From: Tribonema minus
Taxonomy: Eukaryota > Sar > Xanthophyceae > Tribonematales > Tribonemataceae
Direction: 5' to 3'
Length of the DNA stretch: 64,000 bases
Assembly: GCA_017506865.1 (NCBI GenBank)
Contig: JAFCMP010000072.1
Coordinates: forward strand, 248,001-312,000
The position numbers and the translations under genes are program-made. Under the pieces are notes generated by a model. That model searched no databases. It was not told the origin of the DNA and was given only the letters and a program-made list of their open reading frames with translations. The first letter of the stretch is position 1, and every line of letters begins with the position of its first letter. Shown in pieces: positions 36,808 to 48,800 of the stretch.

Positions 36808-38385
36808 ATGAGTGATGTGTCAATTGCAATCAGCGAGATGACGCATGAGTACCAAGATCAGGGCCCTGCGGGCGCTCTAGCTGCGCGATTCGAGCCGCGA
36901 CATAGTCCTGATCTCGCGACACTACATTACATGCAACAGCAGCTACAACAGGAGCAGCAGCAGCATATCATGCACCATCACCAGCAACAGCAGCAGCAAC
37001 AGCAGCATCAGCAACAGCACCAGCAGCAGCACCAGCAGCAGCAAAGGGAGCAGCAACAATACCAGGGGCAACAGCAACAGGTCGCACCACAGCAGGCGTC
37101 GCCTCCGCCTCAACAGCATCAGCAGCTTCAACAGCAGCATGTTCAGCAACAGCAACACCTACTGTATCCAAATTCTCCGACGCAGCACGCTCATGCAGCT
37201 GCTTTCTTTCACCTGCAACAGCAGCAGCTGCTGCTGCATCAGTTGCCACAGCCGCGGCCTCACTTGCAGCAGCAGCCACAACTGCTGCAATCGCCACAGC
37301 ATTTTCAACGGCAAATTCAGCACCAAGTTGCCCCGCCTGCAGGTCTCGCACGCCCACCAGCAGGGCCAGCGCAGGTGTGGCACCTGCCCATGGAGCCTGT
37401 ACTGCAGAACATAGCGGTGCCTCTGATACAGTGGCTCTGGGGTGGAATAGAAGTTCAGACCGTGCAGCAGGTGCTGGAGCTTGTTGACATGGATGTCAGC
37501 ATCACACAAGCCACAAAAACACACATGGCTGACAACCTAGAGCAGCTCAGCTTGGAGGCATTCGCAGCTGTGTTCTGTGGCAGCGTGCCTTTGGTCGATG
37601 CTGCAGCAGCAGTACGGCTGGATGTGGCCTCCTACCTGGGTGTCCAATGTGTGGTGCGGCGCCTGCTGCAGTCACCTATAGTTGACGACATCGAAGCACG
37701 TGCCAGGCGCTGCTGCTGCTGCTGTGGGGGCCTCAAAACCATCAGCTCGGCTAAGGGCAGCAGCCAAAGCACCGGCGGCGCAGATGCCGCAAGCGATCAG
37801 CAGCGCCCCACAAAGCGCCCCTGCAATGAAACCGATGCCTCCGAGGCAGCATCGAACGAACAACAACGTCCAGTGCCAGACAGCGGCCCTGTTGCAACAG
37901 CATCCCCAGACAGCTCTGCAGTGCTGAAAGACCTGCCGCCAATCTCGTCGGCTCCCGTGACAACGGTGGGTGCGCTCGCGCAGCGCGTGCTGCGGTGGGC
38001 ACACGCGGCGCGCGCGCTGCCGCACGGCGCAACCGCGGCGCAGATCGACAGCGCCTCGGGCCTCCAGCGCAGCGCGCGGCAGACCTTTATCAACTGCTTC
38101 CGCTGCTTGCATGCTCAGGCGTTCCCGTTCACCAGCGAGGAGGGCGGCAACGCGTCGCTGACAACGCTCAAGCGCCAGCCGGTGCAGGTGCTGGGAAAGG
38201 CGTACGATCTGAGCGCGGAGCGGTTGAAGGCGCTGGACAAGGTGGAGATGTCCCGCTGGGCCCGCGACTTTGGGGGCACCGAGCTTGCAGCTCAGTTGCG
38301 AGCTGCCGCTACGCCACACCTGGCCTCGCGGCACCAGGAGGGGGGGATCAGTGAGACGCCGTCGGTTGATAGCAGCACAGAGTGA
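36808..38385 (+). CDS. Intronless poly-Gln protein, function unknown
   Basis: Uninterrupted 525-codon frame from ATG 36808 to TGA 38383-38385. The frame is open three bases upstream with TTG, but ATG is preferred. Residues about 45-190 are Gln-rich with His and Pro, as in transcriptional co-regulators. Residues about 205-300 are a compact, mostly helical region (IAVPLIQWLWGGIEVQTVQQ … LDVASYLGVQCVVRRLL) that loosely recalls the second half of a BTB fold. A cysteine run (RRCCCCCGG), a basic/Ser-rich linker, and a C-terminal helical domain (about 385-510, VLRWAHAARALP … RWARDFGGTELAAQLRA) follow. Coding composition is GC-rich like other exons. I recognise no named family; a nuclear regulator is a guess from the Gln tract only. 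Confidence 0.75.
   Translation: MSDVSIAISEMTHEYQDQGPAGALAARFEPRHSPDLATLHYMQQQLQQEQQQHIMHHHQQQQQQQQHQQQHQQQHQQQQREQQQYQGQQQQVAPQQASPPPQQHQQLQQQHVQQQQHLLYPNSPTQHAHAAAFFHLQQQQLLLHQLPQPRPHLQQQPQLLQSPQHFQRQIQHQVAPPAGLARPPAGPAQVWHLPMEPVLQNIAVPLIQWLWGGIEVQTVQQVLELVDMDVSITQATKTHMADNLEQLSLEAFAAVFCGSVPLVDAAAAVRLDVASYLGVQCVVRRLLQSPIVDDIEARARRCCCCCGGLKTISSAKGSSQSTGGADAASDQQRPTKRPCNETDASEAASNEQQRPVPDSGPVATASPDSSAVLKDLPPISSAPVTTVGALAQRVLRWAHAARALPHGATAAQIDSASGLQRSARQTFINCFRCLHAQAFPFTSEEGGNASLTTLKRQPVQVLGKAYDLSAERLKALDKVEMSRWARDFGGTELAAQLRAAATPHLASRHQEGGISETPSVDSSTE
36950..37160 (+). repeat. CAG/CAA-rich poly-Gln tract
   Basis: Interrupted CAG/CAA repeat encoding long Gln runs with His inside the intronless gene at 36808-38385. 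Antisense it reads as poly-Leu, which explains the long minus-strand open frames here. Confidence 0.9.
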
Positions 38386-38781
38386 GACCTGTAGGTGTTT
38401 GTTAGCAGAGAGGGAATGCAGCATTGCATACATAGGCATTCTGCGCTGGCAGTCAATATAATGTGATTGCTATTCACGGTGACTTCCGGTATACACCTCT
38501 TCACTCCTGCAGCACTGTGCCAGGTTTGCGTCTTCCCACCTCACATGACATGACTGCATGTGTGTACCGCTACTAATACTGACTCGAGTGTACAGATCCA
38601 GCGATATTCTGCTGTCATATGCGCTGCAAACTTGCATGCCGTACAGTGTTTCCTTAGCGATATGCATAATGTGCATGGTCATGCCCACACACGATGAGCA
38701 GTTGCTGCGTCCACCGATTGAGTGCTTTTAATCATAAGCTGCCTGGTATCTGCTGGTATTTGTATTGCGCATCCCACAACT

Positions 38782-39298
38782 ATGGACGTAGTCATGCAAA
38801 GCTATGTTTATGCTGTCAGAGTGTCGAGGTTCATGCATGAAACTCTTCCTAGATCATGGGCAATAAACTTCAAGAAACTGTCATACCGTAATCTTCAACA
38901 AGTTGAGGAATTGGTTCGAGTTTATTCCTATTTGTCATCACCGCTTTGCAACTTATCACCGCTGCTGCTGCTGCCGCGGCTGCTGGGGTGCTGCGCTGCT
39001 GCCTGCTGTTTTTCCTCGATAACTAGCAGCGCGCGCACATCAAAGACTCAGCAGCGTGCTCAGCAGCAGTTGGCATCTGACAGCATGGCGGTGCGGATGT
39101 TGTCACTGGTGGTCGCTGCAATCTTTGCCGTACTGCGAGTGTCTTTCATGCACTGGAAGGGTCACCCGCTGCTGGCCCAGCTTGTCCAAATATTCCTGGT
39201 GGCTTTCGAGGCCTCTGTGGCGGGCTGTTTCAGCGTCTTTCTGAACCCTGCAGAGTACAGGGAGAAAATGGAGGAGCGCAGTGATTCGCCGGAGGACG
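38782..39298 (+). CDS. Possible membrane-protein exon
   Basis: Open from ATG 38782 (frame open upstream to 38722) to a strong donor GTGAGT at 39299; without splicing it stops at 39306. Three hydrophobic segments are visible: LLLLPRLLGCCAAACCF, RMLSLVVAAIFAVLRVSF and LVQIFLVAFEASVAGCFSVF, with Gln/Ser-rich loops and an acidic tail (KMEERSDSPEDG). This suggests an integral membrane protein or its N-terminal part. No family recognised and no downstream exon identified. Confidence 0.4.
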
Positions 39299-40935
39299 GT
39301 GAGTAAAGTCGACAGCGCAAGCGCTCGTTCTCACGCATGCTCGTTGTGCCTCATCCTATTTGAAAACATATATTCGTTCCGTTTTCTTCGCAGATGGTCG
39401 AGGGTTCCGTCATGGCAGATTTTTGTGGCGCGATTATGCGATTGGCGTCGCTGTCTTCCAGTACTGCTGTCTGCCACTGTGTTGGTGGCAGAGCATGCCA
39501 ATTACATGGTCCCTGGTGAGCGCAACAATGGTGTAAAATCCAATGGCCTGGTGATCGAGGCAGCAGAAAGACCTGGCTGCTTGTCGTCTTTGCACGTCTC
39601 ATTTTTCCAGTGCATAGCGACGTTGAGACTTGCATGGACAGTCTAACAGTGTTATTGCAGTCTACAAACACGCATTCAAGAGTGTGAAGCTCTTAGTTTA
39701 TTGTGCGAAGTCGACTCATGCTGCGGCAGCTATCGCCTCCCACGGCTAACAATAGGGCATGACGCTGATAGTTGACCCATGGGCCATGTCAAATGACAGG
39801 AGCCTTCAGAAGACATGAGGACGACTGCATGCAGCAGCGAGATGTTTGGAGATGGTGTGCAATGATAGACCAGTGAAATGTAAATCTCACTTGCTTCAGG
39901 AGGGCCACGTCCCGCCTATCCACAGCCCCAGTCCCACCAAGCATGAGTCCAGCAGTCTTTGATTAGCACTTTGAAAATACGTGGATGCAGACCTTGAAAG
40001 ATGACGTGGGGCTTGCTTGCGCTATGAATATACTTTGATTAGTTATCGGGCTACGTACGCCTTGAGTACGCCCTAGCAAGTAACCACCACCTCCCATGCA
40101 CACATTGCACCAGCAAAACAGTTGCGGTTGCCCTTCTATTCAGTGGCGTAGCCCGTTGGGGCTGATCCGACCATGGTAGACATGCACAACATGCTATTAG
40201 CCTCTTATCATTCCATGTGACTGAGTGCAACTAATTGATGTAGGGCCATTTGCGCATCCGCACATAGCACAAGCACGCTGATATCAACGCATGCTGTACG
40301 GTGTTGAAATCAGGTGTACTCACATTTGCTGCTTGTGCGCTTTTACTCACATTTGCTGCTTGTGCGCTTTGCCTTCTGATATACTGTTGCCTTCATTGTT
40401 CGCCCTATTTTCTTACATTGCTCCCATCGTCGTCCTCCGTGATAAGCGGGTCTGATGCGCATCTCTTTTGCATGCATCTCTGCAGGCGTTGAGCTACCAC
40501 TGCGACAGCATCACCGGCAGTAGCATGTGAAGCCAATGTGTTGGTGAATGGACAGCTGCATCTCTCAAGAATCAGTAATGCTCATGGATCAGGGATGCTC
40601 ATGGATCAGAGACGCTCGGCACCATGAGGCGAGCGGCAGACGGGACTGAGCTTGTGCATCCTTGAAGTTTTGATGCATCTGCGTGTCGTGTGTGCGCGCC
40701 ACAGCAGTGTCTTCAGCACGGGCGGTCATACCATTGTGTTGTGAGGCAGACAGCACTTGCAGTGTTATTGAGTGCAACCACCGTACATTGGTCGGCGTTG
40801 CCGATATTGGTATCCGATAATGTTTGTCAATACACAGGGCAGTACTTTTATAAATTAATATCGCTTCGCAAGGGGCGCGAAAAGCCCTCTCTTTGGATGT
40901 GCACTCAATGCAACATTCCTTCTCCGAAGAGAGAC
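39299..40935. other. Intergenic, one small tandem repeat
   Basis: No supported gene. A two-copy repeat of about 28 bp, ACTCACATTTGCTGCTTGTG plus GCGCTTT, lies at about 40318-40374. Confidence 0.5.
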
Positions 40936-42000
40936 TCAAACGCAAACAGGCTTCCCCCTCTTCACACTACCACCAACACCCCACAACCAAACCCTACTTA
41001 GGGTTGCCCAGCCGTGAGGCACACTTGTCCCGTCTTGGAAAAGATTTATGCAGGCCTGGGTCGCCTTTGACAGCGCCCAGAACTGAGGACCATGCTGACA
41101 CGTCTGAATCACGCCTCTAGGCAAAATGATAACTGGGCACCAGGCACTGGTGCTAAGGGTATCAATGCTGTTGCTTTGAAGAGTCCGACCCAACCCCAAC
41201 AAACCCCACCCAAACCCCGATCGGTCCCCACTATCATGCTGCACCAAAGTGCCTAAGCTACTGCCTCTACACGACCAGATCCACTTTGAGGCCTCCCGTG
41301 TCTCTGCCAAAATGGTCCTAACCGTGAACAGCTTTGTGCAGGCCTGGGCTACTGGTAGCAGCGCCCAGAACTGAGGACAATGGTCATGGATCACTAAGTG
41401 CCAGGCACTGGTGCTGCAAAGGCTGATGCTGTCACTCAAGCAAGCATATCTACTAAAACCCGCCCTTCTATTTGCTAGTGTTACCCCCCCCGGTGTCCCC
41501 GGCCGCACACTGGAACCCCTGCTGCGAACTTCTTCCTCCTGCTGCTCCTGCTCCTGCTCCTCCGCGCCGCTCCCGCCAAGCAGCTGCCGCCGCCTGGCCC
41601 GTCGCCGCGCACAGGCGCCGCTCTTCAACCACATGCCTTGGACAACACTCCGCAGAGTTGTATGACTAACAATCAAGGGTGCCGCGAGGCCCCAAGATAG
41701 TGTCCTTGTGTCGGTTGTGGGTTGAAGGCGTGCGCCATCGCCGGCGGCAGGGATGGCGGCGGATAGGCTCCGGTCTTCGACGGTGTGGTTGCAGGTGTTG
41801 GTGTTCGCGTTGATGATCTTGGCGCAGCAGGCAGCAGGCTTGACACTCGGTCGCTGCGTCGGCGTAGGCCACCAAGCAGGCGAAGCCGCCACCTGCCTGC
41901 GCCGTCGCCGCATCGCTGACCCTCCCCACGGACAAGACTCTGAAAGAGTGTGTGTAACAACAATCAAGGGTACCGCTAGGTCCCAAGATAGTGTCCAGAT
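40936..42000 (-). repeat. Repeat-rich segment with a long open frame, possible unclassified mobile element
   Basis: The minus strand is open for 343 codons (41967-40936). Within it, STSAWHLVIHDHCPQFWAL and STSAW…HGPQFWALSKATQAC are two copies of one motif, matching DNA repeats at about 41052-41106 and 41340-41395 (288 bp apart). A second direct repeat of 38 bp at 41668-41705 and 41959-41996 is 291 bp apart (AACAATCAAGGGTRCCGC, CCCAAGATAGTGTCC). No transposase or reverse transcriptase motif is visible, so this may be a non-autonomous or unknown repeat family. Confidence 0.45.
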
Positions 42001-42805
42001 GTGAGGGCAGTACTACTACATCATATACAAATTGAATGCTGTTATGCTTGTGAGACCCTATGGAACGGCATGGTTGCGCAGCAGCTTCCCTTTTCTTTGC
42101 TCTGTGTTCCGCTGCTGCACAATTTGGCTTCATGTGGACTAAGTTCACTTCCAGTCCTTCGATCATTGACTCCCATTGGTTGGTTGAATAAAAGGAGACA
42201 CGAGCATCAGGGCTGCTTGTGATTGCCATCCCGCCCTTCGCCCTGACCCCAACCATAGCCTTTGTCCAGGCTCCTGAGGCTTGTGTGTGTCTAGTAGGGC
42301 TGCATGCAAACACGTGTCTTAACCGGATTCGACCAAAGGCCACATTCCCGAGTATGTTTTGGTTAAACCGGCGCACTGCTTTTGCTCGAGCTCATCACTA
42401 CTTCGTGCCTCGCGGGTGTCGCGCGCACTTCTTCCTCCAATCAGAAGCCTCTGTTCGCGACCTTTGGTACACGTCAGGTCCCCAGAGCCTGTTTACCCAA
42501 TTTAGCTTGCCTTTCGTTGCTGTACTTTGTTTACAAGATTTGAGCGCAAGTACTCGGCCACGTCAACACGGAAAAGGCGACTTCCTCATGTTCGGTCCCC
42601 CATGTTCGCTGGGCGTACCCGGTTAAGACTGGGTCTGAGTGTTCAAGTCATCAGCCTTGACTGAAATCAAGTACTGCCCCCCCAACCTCGCCCGCCATAC
42701 CTACCCTCTTTTCGGACCCCTTCGCAGCTGCCTCAGCGGGCTCAGAACGTGGGTAGACACACAGCGCAGCAGCACAGGATCAGGATCAGGAAAAAAGCTG
42801 CAATC
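42001..42805. other. Intergenic, upstream of the PhoD-like gene
   Basis: One 135-codon plus frame (42219-42626) without domain support. The last part holds GGATCAGGATCAGGA just before the PhoD-like start codon. Confidence 0.4.
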
Positions 42806-45800
42806 ATGGTGGATGTAAGCACGTGGAACTTCAGCCCTGACTCGGCCTTTCTGGTCGGGCCCATCGTGGGCAGGGTGACAGCCAACACGGCTCGCATGAT
42901 GGTGGAGGCGTCCGCCAACAGCACCGCGAGCATCTCGGTCATGAGCGATGGCAAGGTACGCCGCCACCGGAGCCATTGTGCATTTATCCCATTGACGGTG
43001 TTGAGGTGTGCATGGCCACCACCAGCCTTGCTGCTGTCGTTGCCATCATCGTTCTGTTTTAGATTTCCCGCTCACGGATCCAGGTTTGAGGCATGTTGGC
43101 GTAGCGGCTTGTCACGTTAGATTTCAAGCGTATGATCTCTTAATGTTTCGGATCTGCACTGGTGCTGTTGGCGAACGCAGTCGGCCGGTGGCGCTGCTGT
43201 AACAGGAGTCACTGCCGACGCGGCCTCCACGGAGGATGTGAACGTTGCCGTGGCTAGCAGCATGGAGGTACAGCTGACGGCCAAGAAGCCTGCAGCCATA
43301 GAGCTCACTGGACTGCAGCCTGGCAAGAGAGTCACTGTCAACATCAAGATCGGTGCAGAGACGCGGACGGCGTCTTTCACTACACCGGATCCAGCGCGCA
43401 GAGATTGGTAAGGTCAACTGTGCGTCAGGTCAGGTTATCTCTCATTGCTCTGTTATGCGAAGTATGGAAAATCATAACTGTGGTTGGCGGTGACACCAAT
43501 GGCCGTCCTATCTGTCGGTGGCTTGCCCGTTTAGTCGCTCCACACCCGCGACTTCAATGAAGCAGTGTCATTGTGCGTCAGATTCAGGAATCAGATTTAT
43601 TGTGCTTTATGCCAGGACTTGTTTTACCACGTATGTGATCGTTCCAGCTGGTTTGCTAGCTACGCAGGATCAGGACCCGCACCTGTGCTCATGCTATGCT
43701 TAATGACTCTGTTGCAGGCACGTTGGGCTGGTGTCTTGCAACAAGATTTCTACCATGAAGGAGATTGGACTGTGGGAGAAATTGGCCAAGGCGGCCCCAT
43801 CAATGGATGTCATGCTGCACATGGGCGATCAGGTAACTTCACGCGGCTTATCCAAATGCATCCATGGTGTTTGATGGAATTGGCCAAATGAGTCTCAACG
43901 ACGCCTTCTCAGGTCAGCAGACTGCGGCCACCACTCTACGATTGTGTTCAGATCATGCACACGGCAATCAGGCGGCATTTACCTACATGCATCTTAGAAG
44001 GTGCATGCATGACTGGTACTTGTTGGCCAACAAAACAATTGTGGTTTCTGCATTTCTTGAGTCAGGTCAGGGAGGGGTCCAAGTGCTGTGACACATGCGA
44101 CTGGTGCGCTGCTTGACACTGCAAGGCTTTTGGTCACTGCAATGCATAGTGTTGTTTCCAGACAACAATCAGCTTTCAAGCATAGAACGTGGCACTTGAC
44201 TTTTGTGTGTAGTCTATACCAGCCTGATTGTACAAGACGCCACCTCTTAGCAGTTCACTGCCCATCAATGCAGTTCCTATTGCATTGGACCACTTGCAAG
44301 TTATCTTAGAAGCGGTTGCCCAAAAAAAAATTGGTGCAGCTTGAAGATGCACCAGTCACCGGGGGATGTCATGATGTTGTGTTGGTGGATTCTATCAGCA
44401 TGGCTGTTGTAACGGAGTGACATCACTGCATTTTGGCTGTGACAGGGGATTCCACTGTGCTACAACTACTAATTCAGATAGATGTATGGTCCATCTGTGC
44501 GTATCAAAGCAAAGTCACAGAAATGGTCAGGACTTGTCTGTGAGCATCAGCCTCCTTCAGGCTTTTTCCCTAGGTGTTGCACCTGGCCTTTGCTCACGGC
44601 GGCCATCTATGCAGAGCTTAATGTAGGATGCAGCACTTCAAAAGCATTTTAGTATGCATGCCGCAGGCATCAATGGGTGGAAAGAGCATTTCAATTTCTA
44701 TGAACATTGTTTTTGAAGTACGGAAGAATGGTTTATGAACTTGTGTACCTCATTTACGTATCATGTCAGGTACAGTAGGAATCAAGATGACAACACTTTG
44801 AGGGACAATTCAAGACGATGGTGCCACTTTGCGAACACATTCCTGTGCGTCACTCGACGGCTGCCATAGCTCCAAAATGCAGATGCAACCGCAGTACCAT
44901 ATATCCATACAAACACTTGTTTCGCGTAAACTTGTCAAGGTGCACTGGCATTTTTGCATGTTAAAATGTGAGAGGTCAAGTCACGACTAGTTGATGGCAG
45001 TCAACATTTCCAAATGCAACCCTCCTTTGCGGTGACTGCAGTTGCGAGCAGGCGAGCCTGTACGATTTCAGGAATAGTGAGGTACTGCCCCAGTATTTCA
45101 TTGGGCATTCACAGTGTGCTGACGCAGGGAGGTGCAGGCAGTGACGCTGTTTTTCTCCGACATGTCCCATCTGTCCATAATGGTCAAACTGTTGCAGGTG
45201 TATGGAGACGAGGATTTCCACCGTGGCGGCAAGAATGAGGCGGAGATTGACACTAAGCAGGAGGCGAGGGAGGGCTGCTGGGGGCGCTGCAAGGTGATCA
45301 TTGTAACGTGTCATGACACAAACTTTGCAGGCAAACATGTTGTATTGTCAAGTGCACGAGGCACAATTGAACAGGCAGCTGCAAATGTGTGGGTTGACGT
45401 ATGTATACACTGACATGGACATTGATTTGCTGCAAACTACTTAAAGCGCAAGGGCAAGCGTCAACGTATCGACAAAAATTGTAGGTTACGGACAGTAGCA
45501 GTCAGGTAAGATGATAACTTGTTTGCAGATGATTCCAAGCGCCAGCAAGAGTTTTATATACAAGCATGACTTATCTGTATTATTCAATCATCCAGACATT
45601 TTTACAAGTGTGATATTGCGCTTGTATTGCACATGTAATCGCAGCCTACTGCTGCAGATGGCTCTGTAATAAATGAAATCAAATGCAACTTCAAAGCACA
45701 GGCATCTAGACTAGTGTGAATCAGCAATGCGGTTTCAACTTGAACTTCACCTTACATGACAGCAGTTGTAACGCTCAAGCTTGAGCGGTCATACTTCTCA

Positions 45801-48800
45801 GTCTTATCTTCAGTCATTTCTCCATTTCAACAAGGAGAAGTATGCTAACAAGTGTCGCACGTGAATCAAAAATCAAACGAAACAAAAGAGCTGAAACCGA
45901 CAAAGGGAATAAAAAAACTAGGGGCAGGTTTTTGTTGGATAGATTCAGGGTTGCTCGCGAGTTGACCTCGTCCACACCATGCACCGAAGCGCGTAACTAT
46001 GCCAACGGTGGGTCGGTTTGCAAACCACTTTAAAAACATGAGCAGGTGTGAATTGAACCGTTAAGCTTGAAAATTTATTTATTTGTTTGATTCCGGCGCC
46101 CATGCCAAACCCAACAAAACTGAAAAATTCCGGCACATGGTGTAGTGATGTGGTAGCGACGGCCAGTAGCGTGTGGCAGAGAATTGCCGAAGAAGTTGAT
46201 TGCAGGTGATGTGATGGTTCGTCAAAACAATTTACACCATCGCGTGTTTAAGATCCTGCACAATTCACATGTGCAGTTGTGGAGAAGACCGACGCCTGCG
46301 GAGTATTCTCAGAGCTGGTGTGCATTTCAGAGAAGCAATCACACTTTTTCCAAGCAATCACTCTTGTTCTCTCCCAGTACACTTGAAATCCAGTCAGCCA
46401 ATGTGGAGTCCACGCCAACTGTCCGTTCGCAGCAATTGCATTTTACTTAGTCAAGGATATACATGCAGCACTCAATCCCGTTACTGTTACCTGGCGTTCA
46501 AGGAGTCCAACAAACGCGTGTCACAACCTGACTGTTGTGATATGCGACAGCTACCGAAAGCATCACATGTATGAAACTTCAGTGGTAACTCATTTAACAT
46601 TGTCAACAGCTGGCTCAACGTACCCGCGGTGACCATGCCAAGCACCTCTGCTCAGCTACAGGCCAATTTTTGACCCCCCATTGACATGGACTCGAAGATC
46701 ACCACACACGCTTTTGAAGTACTGAGCGACTCAAGCATTTGTCAAGCAGCAAAACGATTGTAGCCCCACTGTTGGAGTCTGATGCTCGTGCAGTTGATCT
46801 CTGTTTTGCACTTCGCCTGACGACGCTGATGCCATCGGGACTACTTACAGCAGGATTTTGACCGGATGTTCTCATGAATGCCTATCATTTATCTGTGCTT
46901 TCAGGAGATAGTGACAGCACCCGATGTGGGCACCAACTGGGAGCCCCTGCGCGAGCAGTGCAGAGAGATCTACGCCAACCTCTACCGTGCTACATGGAGC
47001 CATCCGCCAACCGCCAGCGCTCTTGCCGCAGTATCAAACCTGGTGAGTTGGCCCAGCTGATGATGTGCCGCTGGCACAATAAATGGCCATACAATTGGTG
47101 CAAAGGCAGCCGCAAGTCGCAGGTCGTTTGCTCTGAGCCTTTCAAGCCGTGCAGCCTGGTGCCCACCTTCATGAGTGCTGGTGTTATGCCGCAAGCGTGC
47201 CACCAGTGTTCAGATGGCTGTGTGACCGTTCGCACGCAATGAATCATGTCAGAGCCAGCAGCAAGTCGTGTGTGCATATGGGCTCACATGAGCAGCCCCT
47301 GTGTGCTCATTAGTGATGTCTCTGTGCCTCTGCTGACGCTGCGTGCGCAGATGGTCCTCGATGACCACGAGATTGTTGACGACACGGGGGACGTGCCGGA
47401 GCACCTGGACAGCACTACATGGCAGTTCTTCGTCATGGGGTGTGCCTACCAGGCAAGTTGGTGTGCGCTTGCCAGTATTGCAGCTGCATTGCAGTGGGCC
47501 TGCATGGAATATGCAGCTTTGGCGGATAGTGCAGTGTGTAGGCAGTGTCGACCAGCAGTATACCTGAGCATGTTGCTGCCCTCACAGCACTGTGTGGGGT
47601 TGAGTGAGTGCACCCACTTGGAGTCATAAAGAGCAGTGCCAAGGTCATCGAGTGTCACCGTGCCGCAGTTTTCTGTGGCACATCATTTGCAGGCAGCAAC
47701 TGCCACCAACAGCATGCCGGCACGCGGTGAGCTTCAGCTGAGCATAATTGCCTGCCACGCCGTGTAACCGTCGCTGTAACCGTTGCGTAACTGCCTGCAC
47801 CAGGCGTACCTGGCGTACCAGGGCCAGCTCAACTTCCCCATCAAGGACCTGGAGGACATGGAGCAGAAGGTCTACTACCACACGCACCTGTTCCCCAACG
47901 TGGGCCTGGTGATGTGCGACGTGCGCCTGCAGCGCTCCCTGCACAGGCACCAGCAGTCGGGGGCGGAGTGGACGGACCACGAGTACCTGGGCCCGCGGCA
48001 GTTTGTTGACCTCAAGGTGACGTGCATTCTTCAAGTGGTGTGTTGAGCGCTGACGACGGTACTTGTGTTGCAGTGATGGGTTGTTGACCTCGAGGTGACG
48101 CGCAGTTGTCAACCGGCGTTGAGCGCTGATGACGGTACTTGTGTTGCAGTGATGGGTTGTTGGCCTCAAGGTGACGCACATTCTTGAAGTGGTGTTGAGC
48201 GCTGATGACGGCACTTGTGTTGCAGTGACGGGCTGTTGACCTCAAGGTGACGCGCGGTTGTCGAGTGATGTTGAGCGCTGACAGTGGTGCTTGTGTTGCG
48301 GTGTGATGGGTACTGTTAGCGTGGCTGTGAAGGTTGTTGTGGGCGGTGTGTTGCAGTGAAGTGGGCGATGTTTGTTGTTGATGATGGTCTGAGCCAGCGA
48401 AAGCAGCGTTCAAATGTCGCCTCACTTTGGGACGCCTTACCTTGATGGATAAATGTGTACAAATGTGTGTGCATGTAGTTCAAGTATGTGTTCTGCACCA
48501 TCACCAGCGCCTCTTGCTATAGTGTACCTGCAGCTGTCACTACATGCCCAGATAATTTCAATTTTGTTTTTGCTCGGTGGTGATATTGTGCGGTTGCAAA
48601 GTATCCACTGCCACGATGTTTGCTGCAATCAACAATTGTGAGATCTTGGGGGGCAAAGACATTGTCATTTTCCACACACTCCATTTCATCATCACCTGCA
48701 AGCACTCAACGTTTGCCACCAACCACCAGACTCACAGGCACATTGTTACTACCTCGTGGACACTGGGCTGGCGCTGGCACGTCTGTTGCTGCTCTTTCCT

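Noticed and set aside
36943-37357. Poly-Leu and Ala-rich minus-strand frames
   Set aside because: Antisense of the CAG/CAA poly-Gln tract.
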